A DNA stretch of 64,000 nucleotides from Candidatus Gastranaerophilales bacterium (GCA_947624645.1 CANQLG010000001.1:1-64000), one strand, 5' to 3'; shown: positions 8,528 through 18,148, numbered from the stretch's first letter. The notes: a model not told the origin generated them from the letters alone. Numbers and translations are program-made.

Positions 8528-11360
8528 ATAGTTTTAATGCATTAAAAGTATTTTGGCTTGCAACGATTGAAGTAACAGGAGGATTATTAAATACATAATT
8601 TGCAGCTGATTTAATATCTTCAATGCTTACTTTATCTATTGCATCAATTAAAGCTTCTTTATAATGATTATTGTATGGAGAATTGCCGGATGAGTGGAAA
8701 GATAAAAGTTTTGAATCTGAAGTTTCAAAGTCGTTAAGAATATATGTTTTGAAAATATTTTTAGCGACATCAAGCTCTTTTTGTGAAACAGGTGTAGTTT
8801 TTAAAGCTTCAATGTTACGGTCAAATCCGTTAAGTGCTTTAGTAATGTTTTCGGGAGAGCCCTCTTTTGGGTCAGGACTTTCGGTAGTTGTTGCCACATC
8901 TAAAATCAGCATACCCGTATCTTTAATCTTACAAAGTGAAGAGGCTGCGTGGTATGCTAATTTTTGATTAACTCTTAAATCCTGAAATAATCTTGAATCC
9001 ATTCCATCACCCAGAATTATATTTAATAATTCAATTTTAGCGATATCATCTATATTTTCGGAATATTTATATTTATATGCTTTTACAATTTTAGCTTGTG
9101 AATTATCTTCAATATCCTTAAGTATTTTCTCATGATTATTAGGTTTATAAATATTATATGAAGCAGATTTCTCTTGAGAAACAGGACGAGAAGCATAAAA
9201 ACCGTTTGCAAAACAGCTATTGTATAAGTCATATAATGCGGGATTTGTATCAACAGGGGCACTGACAGTTGTTCTTACTTGAGATGTCGAAAAAATTCTT
9301 GTATATAAATTTTGAATATCAGCAAGTGTTAATTTATCAAGTTCATTAAGTTTTTGTTCTTTAGATGCATGAGATTTAATATCAGGCAGTAATTCCGTTA
9401 ATAATTTAGTATTGGGAGATTTATTTTCGGCAAGAATCTTATTTTTAACAATCTGTTTAGCACGTTCGAACTCCTGATTGCTGAAATTCGGAGCGGATAT
9501 AATTTCCTTAAATAAGTTAATGGCATCAATTGCATCTTTTTGATAAAAATTGGCATGTGCCATTATTCCGTCCGGAGAAACGGTGAAATTAAAATTAAAG
9601 TCCCTTAAATTTTTGATATTTTCCATAACATCATTGGATTTATAAGCACTGCCTCGTGAAAGTATAATACTTAAAATATCAAAAGCAGCAGATGGTGTAT
9701 CATTTAATTCATCGGTATTATATGACATTACAAAAGAAGATTTTACGTTGTTTGAGCATGGTACAAATTTAGTTTGAACGTTATTAGGCAATGTAAAATC
9801 TCTGATTTTTTGAACTTCTTCCGTTATAGAATCTTTAGGCGAAAAAGATGCCCCAAATGACACTTTATATGCGGAATTTTTATTATTATAATTATCATTT
9901 ATGGATTTAGGAGTAGCTTCTTTTGAGTGAGATACGCAAATTGCGGTTTTATTTAAATCCAGAAAACGTCTTGCTACATCAGAAATCTCATTAGGTGTAA
10001 TGGTATTAATAATTTGATAATAATCGTTATAATAATTTAAGTCGTTTCCTTTAACCATATCGGTTAAAGTTTGATTAAGCATTTCAGAGTTTTCCGAAGA
10101 ATTATTTATATCATAAAGTAATTTAGATTTAATACTGTCTAATTCCATGGAAGATGGCGGATAATTGGCAATAAAAGATAATTCCTGATACAATATTTGC
10201 AAAATTTCTTCAAGGTTTTCTTCTGAAGCATTTAATTTAAAGTTAATATATTTAGCACTATCAGGTTTATTTTGGATATCAAACATAGAAATTTGAGGAG
10301 AAATACCATATTTATCAAGTATTTTAGAGAGTCTTGAATTATTAGATCCGAGCAAAGCCAAAAGAACATTTAATTTTTTAATATCGGATTTTGATGTGCC
10401 TTCAGGTACTGCAAATCCCATAGAAATATTTGAATCTGTTGAGTTTGGCATAATGATATCAGTTCTTTTTGTTTGTTGAAGATAATTAAGAGGCTGATAA
10501 CTTCTTTGATTAATTTTAGAATAATTATTTTGTTTATTATAATATTTTGCAGCAAGTTTAATGGTTTCATTCGTATCAACATCGCCTGTAATAACTGTAA
10601 CGGCATTATCGGGAGTATACCAAGTATCAAAATAATCAAGAACTTTATCTCGGTTAAATGAATTAATGTTATCTTTAGTACCCAGCGTTAAATCAAAAGA
10701 ATCGGAAGAAATCCCGAAAAGATTTTTTATTATAATATTTTCTGAAATAAAATCAGGAATATCTCTATCTTGATCTATTTCGGATTTGACTGGTTCTTTT
10801 TCACGCTCAAGCTGGTCATTTGGGAAAGTAGGGAACTGTGTCAAAGCAGCATTAAGTTGAATAGCTTTTTCGAGAGAATCAGGGTGTAATAATTGCAAAG
10901 ATAAATAATAATCCGTAAAGTTTAAAAACGTAGAAGCGTTGGTATAACCGCCCATTTGGGAAAGGATACTGTTATATTCACCGGGGTTAATACCTTTACT
11001 GCCGTTAAAAAGATTATGTTCAATATAATGGCTTATGCCCCTATTGGATTCAGATTCATTTAAAGAGCCGACATTATAAGTTGTTTTAATAAAAGTGCGC
11101 CCTTTTTTGGGGCAGATAACAACTTTTTGCCCGTTAGATAATTTATAAATACAAGCATTTTTATCCAATCCGGGGATTTGGATTTCGGCTATTTTAGTAT
11201 AAGAAACAGGCAAATTTGTATTAACTAAAGAAGAACCGACAGAATCGATTGAAGATAATTCCGTTGAGTTTTCAGCTCGAAATGTACCTGTCTGTTTTGC
11301 TAAAGCAGGGATTTGCTTTGCTTGTGTTATATTACTTATTGTATTTGCGGAAATTTCCAT
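8526..11360 (-). CDS. M16 family zinc metallopeptidase, two tandem M16 units
   Basis: An insulinase/pitrilysin-type peptidase of about 944 residues holding two M16 units, as in pitrilysin-like enzymes. The first carries the inverted zinc motif HxxEH (GISHYIEHNLFNG, around residue 90) and the downstream glutamate region REKEPVKSEIDQD that supplies the third zinc ligand. The second, after about residue 510, has no HxxEH and is presumably structural. There is no signal peptide; the first ~65 residues (MEISANTISNITQ...) are a polar extension. I chose the ATG at 11360 over a TTG at 11372, since neither has a clear Shine-Dalgarno and ATG is stronger. A TATACT box lies about 14 bases upstream. Target proteins are unknown; peptide degradation is the family role. 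Confidence 0.92.
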   Translation of the reverse strand: MEISANTISNITQAKQIPALAKQTGTFRAENSTELSSIDSVGSSLVNTNLPVSYTKIAEIQIPGLDKNACIYKLSNGQKVVICPKKGRTFIKTTYNVGSLNESESNRGISHYIEHNLFNGSKGINPGEYNSILSQMGGYTNASTFLNFTDYYLSLQLLHPDSLEKAIQLNAALTQFPTFPNDQLEREKEPVKSEIDQDRDIPDFISENIIIKNLFGISSDSFDLTLGTKDNINSFNRDKVLDYFDTWYTPDNAVTVITGDVDTNETIKLAAKYYNKQNNYSKINQRSYQPLNYLQQTKRTDIIMPNSTDSNISMGFAVPEGTSKSDIKKLNVLLALLGSNNSRLSKILDKYGISPQISMFDIQNKPDSAKYINFKLNASEENLEEILQILYQELSFIANYPPSSMELDSIKSKLLYDINNSSENSEMLNQTLTDMVKGNDLNYYNDYYQIINTITPNEISDVARRFLDLNKTAICVSHSKEATPKSINDNYNNKNSAYKVSFGASFSPKDSITEEVQKIRDFTLPNNVQTKFVPCSNNVKSSFVMSYNTDELNDTPSAAFDILSIILSRGSAYKSNDVMENIKNLRDFNFNFTVSPDGIMAHANFYQKDAIDAINLFKEIISAPNFSNQEFERAKQIVKNKILAENKSPNTKLLTELLPDIKSHASKEQKLNELDKLTLADIQNLYTRIFSTSQVRTTVSAPVDTNPALYDLYNSCFANGFYASRPVSQEKSASYNIYKPNNHEKILKDIEDNSQAKIVKAYKYKYSENIDDIAKIELLNIILGDGMDSRLFQDLRVNQKLAYHAASSLCKIKDTGMLILDVATTTESPDPKEGSPENITKALNGFDRNIEALKTTPVSQKELDVAKNIFKTYILNDFETSDSKLLSFHSSGNSPYNNHYKEALIDAIDKVSIEDIKSAANYVFNNPPVTSIVASQNTFNALKL

Positions 11361-11408
11361 AATTATTTTCAATTAGTATATTTATATAAAGTTGACAAAA
11401 GGAAAATA

Positions 11409-11437
11409 TTGATAAAAAATTTAAAAAATTTTACAAT
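11409..11437 (+). promoter_or_regulatory. Predicted sigma-70-type promoter
   Basis: TTGATA (11409-11414), a 17-bp spacer and TACAAT (11432-11437), upstream of the ATG at 11500. A nearer TATAAT at 11477-11482 lacks a -35 box. Confidence 0.55.
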
Positions 11438-11499
11438 AAATAAGAGTTGCTCGCAAAAAAAAATAATTATAGGTTTTATAATAGCAAAGGTAAAACTGA

Positions 11500-12021
11500 A
11501 TGGACACATATAAAATAGCAAGTCTGTATCCTCAATATCAGAAAAGCGAAGACAGAAGAAAGCAAAATATACCCGTAGCAATAGAAAGACGTTCCGGTCA
11601 AGACAGAAGGAGCGTCGATAGAGTTGTTTTGGATAAAAAACTTACGAAAGATATATTTGAGGTAAAGAGCAGAATAAATAAATTGGAATCCATGGCGCCT
11701 GCAATATTTCAAAGTCGTGTAACAACGCAAGCACCTACTTTTGCCGCAAAAAATAATTTTACTCAAGACCAATTGGTAAAGGCCACAAAACCTGATATGA
11801 GTGAAATGGCAAGACAGGAAGCAAAATTAAAAGATAAAGCCGATACTTCGTTTCAGGTAGGAGTTATTTTATCGGCACTTGCTGCCGGTATAGGGTTATC
11901 ATTTCTCGGTACGACCGGTGCGGTTATTGCCATAGGCACGGCGGTTTATATCGGTTCAAGAATACTTAAAACGGCGTTTGAAAAAGAATTAACCGAAGAA
12001 GAAAAAGTAAAAAAACCTTAA
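11500..12021 (+). CDS. Small membrane protein with basic N-terminal region, 173 aa
   Basis: No recognised family. Residues ~18-45 are strongly basic and arginine-rich (EDRRKQNI, ERRSGQDRRSVDR), followed by a short helical stretch. At about residues 120-155 there are two adjacent hydrophobic segments (VGVILSALAAGIGLSFLG and AVIAIGTAVYIGSRIL) consistent with a membrane hairpin, then a charged tail ending KVKKP. AAAGG lies ten bases before the ATG. It precedes the Mla-type transport operon by 44 bases but a separate -10 box stands between them. Confidence 0.75.
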   Translation: MDTYKIASLYPQYQKSEDRRKQNIPVAIERRSGQDRRSVDRVVLDKKLTKDIFEVKSRINKLESMAPAIFQSRVTTQAPTFAAKNNFTQDQLVKATKPDMSEMARQEAKLKDKADTSFQVGVILSALAAGIGLSFLGTTGAVIAIGTAVYIGSRILKTAFEKELTEEEKVKKP

Positions 12022-12053
12022 GAGTGTTTGTAGTTAAATTTACTAATTTATTG

Positions 12054-12059
12054 TAAAAT
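12054..12059 (+). promoter_or_regulatory. -10 box of mlaE, predicted leaderless start
   Basis: TAAAAT at 12054-12059 is followed by six bases and then the ATG at 12066. Transcription normally begins about seven bases after the -10 box, here on the A of the ATG. No Shine-Dalgarno is present. Confidence 0.45.
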
Positions 12060-12065
12060 ACATTT

Positions 12066-12878
12066 ATGGCAAATATACAAATGTATTTAAAACAAACAAT
12101 AACATATCAGTTGTTTCTGATGTTTTTAAGTCATGTAAAAGAGTTTTTTGAAACATTTGGAAACATAGCCTATCAACTTATACAAGTATTAAAATATTTG
12201 TTTACGTTTCAGATTAATTTTAGGCAGGTAATAGAGCAGGCATCAAGATTTGCGGTTGATTCATTGCCGATAACTTTATCGATAGTATCAATGACGGCAA
12301 TAATATTAGCAATGCAGGTGGCTCCCGAGATGGTAAAACAGGGCGGAAAAGACTATATCGGATTATTGATAGCATTGACGATGGTAAGAGAAGTCGGGGT
12401 AATAATGTCAGGCTTTGCAATAATTTCAATGATAGGCTCATCTCAGGCAAGTGAACTTGCAACAATGCGTGTAACCGACCAAATCGATGCAATGAAAGTA
12501 TTAAGGGTATCACCGTTTAAATATTTGTTTTTACCGAGAGTACTTGCAGGTGCAATAATGATGCCGTTTGTAGTAATTATATCATCTGCATTCGGGATAA
12601 TAGCAGGCGGATTAACATCAATGGCAGCGGCAAAAGATGTAACTTGGCTTTGCTATGTAATGTCGGTATGGCAGGGATTATATATAAGAGATATCAATAT
12701 AATGCTTTTAAAATCGGCATGTTTTGGTGGATGTATAAGTCTTATCAGCTCAAGCTGCGGATATGATGCCAAAGGCGGTGCTAAAGGTGTCGGTTTGGCA
12801 ACAACAAAGGCTGTTGTATGGTCATTTGTTGCAATAGTAATAATAGACGGCATTTTTGCTGCCGCATTTTATTTTTAA
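12066..12878 (+). CDS. mlaE: MlaE-family ABC transporter permease
   Basis: The membrane subunit of an MCE-type phospholipid transporter, which moves lipids between inner and outer membranes. The family core is clear: LTMVREVGVIMSGFAIISM, SELATMRVTDQIDAMKVL and VSPFKYLFLPRVLAGAIMMP, with about five hydrophobic helices and a usual length of 270 residues. It is followed after 15 bases by the ATPase gene and then by the MCE-domain gene, giving a complete MlaE-F-D set; the periplasmic carrier MlaC and MlaB are not in the window. Translation probably starts without a leader. Confidence 0.92.
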   Translation: MANIQMYLKQTITYQLFLMFLSHVKEFFETFGNIAYQLIQVLKYLFTFQINFRQVIEQASRFAVDSLPITLSIVSMTAIILAMQVAPEMVKQGGKDYIGLLIALTMVREVGVIMSGFAIISMIGSSQASELATMRVTDQIDAMKVLRVSPFKYLFLPRVLAGAIMMPFVVIISSAFGIIAGGLTSMAAAKDVTWLCYVMSVWQGLYIRDINIMLLKSACFGGCISLISSSCGYDAKGGAKGVGLATTKAVVWSFVAIVIIDGIFAAAFYF

Positions 12879-12893
12879 AAGAAGAAGGATATT

Positions 12894-13622
12894 ATGTCTA
12901 TAAATGTTGAAAATTTAACAAAAGAATTTGACGGAAAGAAAGTATTGGATAATATTTCATTCAAGGTAGACCAAGGTGAAATACTTTCTATCGTGGGATT
13001 TTCCGGCTCAGGTAAGAGTACTGTTTTAAAAATATTATGCGGATTATTAAATGCCGATTCGGGTAAAATAAATATTGATGAAGGCGATGTTGCAATGGTT
13101 TTCCAGTATTCCGCTTTATTTGATTCATTGAATGTATTTGATAATATATCTTTTGCACTTCAGGAACGAAAAGAATTTAAACATCTTTATACAAAATCAC
13201 AATTAAAAGAACTGGTTGCAAAAAGTTTAAATACGGTGGGTTTACCCGGAATAGAAGATAAATTTCCGCATGAATTATCAGGCGGTATGCAAAAAAGGGT
13301 AAGTTTAGCAAGAGCAATTATAACAAAACCCAAATATATATTGTATGATGAACCTACGGCAGGCTTAGACCCCATTGCTTCAACGGTAATCGAAGATTAT
13401 ATATTAAGGTTAAGAGATGAAACAAAAGCTACTTCAATAGTAGTTACACATCAAATGTCAACAATTAAGCGATGTTCGGATAAACTAATAATGTTATATG
13501 GGGGTCATATAGTATTCAGAGGCACTCCCGATGATCTTCTCAGACAGGATAATCCGTATACCAAGCAATTTGTGTCAGCAACGATAGAAGGACCGATGAA
13601 AATTGCCGCTTCTGATTTTTAA
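12894..13622 (+). CDS. mlaF: MlaF-family ABC transporter ATPase
   Basis: The cytoplasmic ATPase that drives the MCE lipid transporter. All ABC motifs are present: Walker A GFSGSGKST, Q-loop VFQYSALFDS (the family-typical form), signature LSGGMQKRVSLARAI, Walker B YILYDEPTAGLDP and switch histidine VVTHQMS. Its 242-residue length is normal. An AAGAAGGA ribosome-binding site precedes the ATG. It is the middle gene of mlaE-mlaF-mlaD. Confidence 0.94.
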   Translation: MSINVENLTKEFDGKKVLDNISFKVDQGEILSIVGFSGSGKSTVLKILCGLLNADSGKINIDEGDVAMVFQYSALFDSLNVFDNISFALQERKEFKHLYTKSQLKELVAKSLNTVGLPGIEDKFPHELSGGMQKRVSLARAIITKPKYILYDEPTAGLDPIASTVIEDYILRLRDETKATSIVVTHQMSTIKRCSDKLIMLYGGHIVFRGTPDDLLRQDNPYTKQFVSATIEGPMKIAASDF

Positions 13623-13657
13623 ATTTTTAGTGTAAAATATATAACAAAAGGAAAAAT

Positions 13658-15016
13658 ATGAAATTCTCATCATCATTTAAAGTTGGAATATTAGCAATCT
13701 CCGCAATAATTATATTGCTTTTTACGGTGTTATGGGTAAAAGGTAAGGCAATATCAAGTGCGGAAAGAATAACGGTAAATTTTAAAGATGTAAACGGAAT
13801 GCGTTCCGGCAGCGGCGTACAAATGATGGGAGTCAGAATAGGTCAGGTTGAAGAAATTAAACCTAAAATGGATGCTAATCAAAGTTCGGTTGAGGTTAAA
13901 TTTGTAATAACAGAACCGGGTATAGAAATACCGAAAGCCTCTGAAATATCCATACAGCAATCCGGTATAATAGGTGAGCAGTTCTTGGAAATAACACCGC
14001 CCAGAGAAAAAGTAATATATATACCTGACAATGGTAAATCATTGATTCTTCATGCTGATGATAAAGTTGAAATGATGCTTGACCAAAAATATTATGATAT
14101 CGGTTTAATTAAAAAAATAGAAATTGTTGAAACTGATATGCTTCCAATAATTATTAAAGAAAATATAAAAACTAAAAATACATATAAAATAAAATATATA
14201 GTGGATTTGCCGGGGTTAATAACTCCTGAAAATCTTGAAGGACAAATAATTAAAGACAATAACACAAATAAGTTAAGACTTGTACCAAAAGAAAAAATAG
14301 AAATACCATATCCGACAACGGATTCGCCTTATACAGTGATAGAGCCAATGAGAATAGCTGATTTTCTGGATTTACAGGTAAGAAGCGCAGAATCTTTGAT
14401 AGAAACAAATGAAAGAATTTCAATGCTTTTATCTGATGATGTTATAAAAGAATTGCAAGAATCTGCATATAATGTTAATGCTTTAACTGAAAATGCAAAT
14501 AATACAATGGAAAAAGCTCAAGAATTAATAGAACTTTCAAAAGTGGAACTTCAAATGTTATCGGATAGTGCAAATCAGCTTTCTGACAGATTAATAACAC
14601 TTACCGACAATATTAACAAATTAACAGGTGATGAGAACTTTACTCAAACCGTTGCAAATGCAACCCAATCTTTTGAAAGATTATCAAATAATATATCAAC
14701 ATTGATGGAAGATCCTCAAACCAAGTCAACGCTTAATAATATAGATATAACCGCAAAAAATATTGCGGAATTATCAAGTTATATTAATGACATGTCAAAA
14801 GATGCCAAACTAAAAGAATATTTAAAAGAATCAGTATGTAAATTAAATACAGCACTCGACAAGTTGACAATAACATTAGACACAGTCAATTATGCAACAG
14901 AGGATGAGGAAAAACTTAAACAGACGATGGATGATATAAATGTTACATCCGAAAATTTAAAGAAGTTTTCGGAAAAATTAAATAAAAGATTTTTAATTTT
15001 CAGACTGTTATTCTAG
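13658..15016 (+). CDS. mlaD: MlaD-like MCE-domain protein
   Basis: A periplasmic, membrane-anchored lipid-binding subunit. Residues ~7-26 form an N-terminal membrane anchor (VGILAISAIIILLFTVLWVKG); the MCE domain follows (VNFKDVNGMRSGSGVQMMGV, GQVEEIKP, SGIIGEQFLEITPP). The rest, to residue 452, is a long helical region (repeated NNxxE, LSDxANQLSDRL patterns) likely to form the tube-like or coiled extension seen in longer MCE proteins. It is much longer than the ~180-residue E. coli MlaD and closer to plant and cyanobacterial TGD2-like versions. A possible internal promoter (TAAAAT 13633-13638) and an AAGGA site lie upstream. Confidence 0.9.
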   Translation: MKFSSSFKVGILAISAIIILLFTVLWVKGKAISSAERITVNFKDVNGMRSGSGVQMMGVRIGQVEEIKPKMDANQSSVEVKFVITEPGIEIPKASEISIQQSGIIGEQFLEITPPREKVIYIPDNGKSLILHADDKVEMMLDQKYYDIGLIKKIEIVETDMLPIIIKENIKTKNTYKIKYIVDLPGLITPENLEGQIIKDNNTNKLRLVPKEKIEIPYPTTDSPYTVIEPMRIADFLDLQVRSAESLIETNERISMLLSDDVIKELQESAYNVNALTENANNTMEKAQELIELSKVELQMLSDSANQLSDRLITLTDNINKLTGDENFTQTVANATQSFERLSNNISTLMEDPQTKSTLNNIDITAKNIAELSSYINDMSKDAKLKEYLKESVCKLNTALDKLTITLDTVNYATEDEEKLKQTMDDINVTSENLKKFSEKLNKRFLIFRLLF

Positions 15017-15023
15017 GTCAATT

Positions 15024-16088
15024 ATGAAACTATTTATATCAAAACTTCATTATAAAAAAGACTTAACAATACAAGAAAAGATAATAGTAAATCTTTTGCG
15101 TGTTATCGGTATAGCATACGGTATAGCAACAGGTATAAGAAATAAGCTTTATGATATAAAACTTATACGGGCATATACCTCAAAAAGCTATGTAGTGTCA
15201 ATAGGGAATATAACAACTGGCGGAGTGGGTAAAACACCCGTTACGGCAGAAATAGCAAAATATTTTTTGGGATTAAATAAAAGGACAGCCATAATATCAA
15301 GAGGATATGGTTCAAAAATGTCCAATAAAGAACCGAATTTAATATCGGATGGTTCAGGTGCTTTATATAAAGCAACAAAGGCAGGTGATGAGCCTGTATG
15401 GCTTAGCGATAATTGTAAGGGGGCACTTGTTGTAACTTGTGCAAATAGAGTTAAGGCGGAAAAATTTATTAAAGAACAATATAATCCCGATGTAATCATA
15501 ATGGACGACGGATTTCAGCACAGAAAAATGAAGCGGGATTTGGATATATTGCTTATTGATGCAAAAAACAGATTTGGGAACGGATATTTATTGCCCGCAG
15601 GTCCTTTAAGAGAAGATTTATCAAATATTAAACGGGCAAATAAAATCATTGTAGTGAATAAAAGTTATGATTCAAAAAATGCGTTAAAATACTGTGATTA
15701 TATAAAAAAGCGCTACAAAAAAGATACATACTTATGTAAAATAGTACCTGACTATTCTTATAATATTATAACGGGTGAACAATTACCCAAAGAAACAAAA
15801 ATAATGGCTTTTTCAGCTATCGGACAGGGGGCAGGATTTTATGATTTTCTAAAAAATGATTATAAACTTATTGCCGTACTTGAATTTGAAGATCATCATG
15901 TTTATGAACCTGATGATATATCTAAGATTATACATTATGCGCAGGAAGAAAATGTTGAATATATAGTTACAACTGAAAAAGATGCTGTAAAATTGGTTGA
16001 TATAATAGATGATATAGAATTGCCCGTTAAATTTTACGCATTAAAGTTAAAAGCCTATATGGATTTAAGAGAAGTGTGCGGAACATGA
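15024..16088 (+). CDS. lpxK: Tetraacyldisaccharide 4'-kinase (lipid A biosynthesis)
   Basis: LpxK phosphorylates the 4' position of the lipid A disaccharide at the inner membrane. It shows an N-terminal membrane-associated helix, the P-loop GNITTGGVGKTP, the second family motif MDDGFQHRKMKRDLDILLID, and the C-terminal EFEDHHVY / YIVTTEKDAVKL blocks. Its 354-residue length is typical. It begins seven bases after mlaD ends, so lipid A synthesis is transcribed with the lipid transporter. It is the strongest single sign of an LPS-bearing outer membrane in this organism. Confidence 0.95.
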   Translation: MKLFISKLHYKKDLTIQEKIIVNLLRVIGIAYGIATGIRNKLYDIKLIRAYTSKSYVVSIGNITTGGVGKTPVTAEIAKYFLGLNKRTAIISRGYGSKMSNKEPNLISDGSGALYKATKAGDEPVWLSDNCKGALVVTCANRVKAEKFIKEQYNPDVIIMDDGFQHRKMKRDLDILLIDAKNRFGNGYLLPAGPLREDLSNIKRANKIIVVNKSYDSKNALKYCDYIKKRYKKDTYLCKIVPDYSYNIITGEQLPKETKIMAFSAIGQGAGFYDFLKNDYKLIAVLEFEDHHVYEPDDISKIIHYAQEENVEYIVTTEKDAVKLVDIIDDIELPVKFYALKLKAYMDLREVCGT

Positions 16089-17116
16089 AAAAAATTCTTG
16101 TTGTCAGATACAGATTTATAGGTGATATGATATTAACGGTACCTTTTTTAAGAAATTTAAGGTACGCAAATCCCGATGCTCAAATAGATATGCTTGTTGC
16201 TCCAAACTCGGGTGAAGTAATAGAAGATTGTCCGTATGTTAATAATTTTATATATTTTGATACAACAAGAAAACATAAATATGAAAATGGCGAAGGAAGA
16301 ACAAAATCATTTTGGCATTATGTATTTGAATTAAGAAAACAGAAATATGATAAGGCATACGTTTTAAAACGTTCTCTATCAAGTGCTTTATTATGTTTTT
16401 ATGCCGGTATAAAAGAACGCATAGGATTTGATACAGAAAATCGAGGGTTTTTGTTAACAAAAAAAGTGGCTTATGATACTCAAAAGCATGAGTCTTTATG
16501 TTTTTTAGATGTTTTAAAATCGGATAATATTGAAATAAAAGATACCTATCTTGAAGCATGGATAAATGAAGAAACGAAACGCAGAGTTGAAGAATTGTTT
16601 ATAAAAAATAATTTGAATAATACAATACCCAAAGTAACGGTAAATGTTGCCGCATCTAATGAAAATAAAGAATGGGATATAAATAATTATGCAAGAATAA
16701 TAGAGTATCTTTCAAATAAAAAAAATATGCAGGTAATATTTATAGGCGCGCCGAGTGATAAAGAGGTATATGAAAATATTCCCTACAAGGAAGAATTGAA
16801 AATAACGCCTATTAATTTATGTTCACAGGTAAATATAAAAGATAGTCTGTATATTTTAAAACAATCGGAATTTATTATAGGGAATGATTCGGGTACATTG
16901 CATATGGCGTCAGCGGTGGGAACAAAAGTTATAGGAATATATGGCCCGATGCCGTTTGAAAAGTGGAAAGCATTAGGTGATGGTAATATTCTACTAAAAT
17001 CAGATGTTGCTTGCGCTCCGTGTTCAAAAAGCAATAAATGCCCTAATAATAAAGCCTGTCTTAAAAATATAAGCGTAGAACAGGTAAAATCAGCTATTGA
17101 CAGTTTAAAGCATTGA
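16085..17116 (+). CDS. Glycosyltransferase family 9 (heptosyltransferase-like)
   Basis: A GT-B fold enzyme of the ADP-heptose:LPS heptosyltransferase family, predicted to extend the LPS core. Visible are the N-terminal KKILVVRYRFIGDMILTVPFL, a central NVAASNENKEWD, and the donor-site region IGNDSGTLHMASAVGTKVIGIYGP. Near the C-terminus is a cysteine cluster (CAPCSKSNKCPNNKAC) common in GT9 proteins. I chose the ATG at 16085, which overlaps the lpxK stop as ATGA, over a GTG nine bases earlier; that gives 343 residues. The 3' end overlaps the convergent GspF-like gene by 12 bases. The exact sugar is not predictable. Confidence 0.9.
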   Translation: MKKILVVRYRFIGDMILTVPFLRNLRYANPDAQIDMLVAPNSGEVIEDCPYVNNFIYFDTTRKHKYENGEGRTKSFWHYVFELRKQKYDKAYVLKRSLSSALLCFYAGIKERIGFDTENRGFLLTKKVAYDTQKHESLCFLDVLKSDNIEIKDTYLEAWINEETKRRVEELFIKNNLNNTIPKVTVNVAASNENKEWDINNYARIIEYLSNKKNMQVIFIGAPSDKEVYENIPYKEELKITPINLCSQVNIKDSLYILKQSEFIIGNDSGTLHMASAVGTKVIGIYGPMPFEKWKALGDGNILLKSDVACAPCSKSNKCPNNKACLKNISVEQVKSAIDSLKH

Positions 17117-18136
17117 AAATATTGCTGAATAGTAAGAACTGTATGCCTTTACTGCAATATAGGCTACGAATATACCTATTAAAAGAATAAGCAGAGGTTC
17201 TATTAATTTCAGCAATGATTTTAAAGCAAGATTAAGTTTATTTTCATAGTTATGTGAGAGAACTTTAAATATTTTATCCAGTTCACCGGCTTGCTCACCT
17301 GCTGATATTTGCGAAATATCAGAACCTGGAAATACTCCTGAAGCTGCAAGTGCTTTAGAAATTGTAGAACCGTGTTGAACCGATTTTTGAGCATTTCTTA
17401 ATTTTATGTTCACTTTGGGCAGTTTAATAACGGAATTACCTAGATATAATGCCTCTGAAGCCATAATCCCCGATTCATAAGCCAATGCCATTACATTAAA
17501 AAAGTTCAAAAAATAAAAGTTTTTCATTAAATTTGAAAAGATGACTAAACTGGAAATGAAATCCAAAAATTTTCTCAAAAACTTTTTATTAAAAAATATA
17601 AAAGCTAATACACCCAGAATAATGCCGTATACAATTACAATTTTAATTATTGCACTAATGGCTAATAACGGAATATTGATATCTTCACCAATAGAAGCGA
17701 ATATTTTCAGTATAAAAAATTTAAATAATAACCATACACCGATAGCTAGAAAAAATATACAGGCAGGATATGAAACGGAAGATATAATTTTATTTTTAAT
17801 ATCCTCTTCTCTGTTTAAAGCATCCAAAATGCCTGATAAAACATCTTCCAATTTGCCGGCTTCTTCGCCTGCCGTAAGAAGAGTTGTATATGCTATACCC
17901 AATACTTCACTATAACCTTTAAAAGCTTCCTTTATTGAATCTCCGTTTTCTATATTATTTAGGATTATCGAACAAAATTGTTTTATTTTTATTGAACTTG
18001 AAGAATTTATTAATGAGCGGAAAATTTCAATAACGGGTAAACCTGATTTATACATATAATAAAAGGAATTAAAAAACTCCTTTTTTTCATTTAAAGAAAA
18101 TAGAATATTATCATTTGCAATAAAATTATTTCTCAT
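17105..18136 (-). CDS. GspF/PilC-like inner-membrane protein (type II secretion / type IV pilus)
   Basis: Type II secretion F-domain protein, the inner-membrane platform of type IV pili or type II secretion. Two copies of the F domain are visible: residues ~10-130 with LLTAGEEAGKLEDVLSGI, and ~210-335 with ISAGEQAGELDKIFKVL. Each is followed by hydrophobic helices (PACIFFLAIGVWLLFKFFIL; LLKLIEPLLILLIGIFVAYIAVKAY). A TTG at 18163 would add nine residues, but a perfect -10 box (TATAAT, 18148-18143) lies between it and the ATG at 18136, so the ATG is chosen (343 aa). Other pilus genes are absent nearby. Confidence 0.9.
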   Translation of the reverse strand: MRNNFIANDNILFSLNEKKEFFNSFYYMYKSGLPVIEIFRSLINSSSSIKIKQFCSIILNNIENGDSIKEAFKGYSEVLGIAYTTLLTAGEEAGKLEDVLSGILDALNREEDIKNKIISSVSYPACIFFLAIGVWLLFKFFILKIFASIGEDINIPLLAISAIIKIVIVYGIILGVLAFIFFNKKFLRKFLDFISSLVIFSNLMKNFYFLNFFNVMALAYESGIMASEALYLGNSVIKLPKVNIKLRNAQKSVQHGSTISKALAASGVFPGSDISQISAGEQAGELDKIFKVLSHNYENKLNLALKSLLKLIEPLLILLIGIFVAYIAVKAYSSYYSAIFSML

Positions 18137-18142
18137 AAAAAA

Positions 18143-18148
18143 ATTATA
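18143..18148 (-). promoter_or_regulatory. Extended -10 promoter of the GspF-like gene, predicted leaderless
   Basis: Read on the minus strand, TGG then TATAAT, six T's, then ATG. The TGn extension makes a -35 box less necessary. Predicted transcription start coincides with the start codon; no Shine-Dalgarno can fit. Confidence 0.6.
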
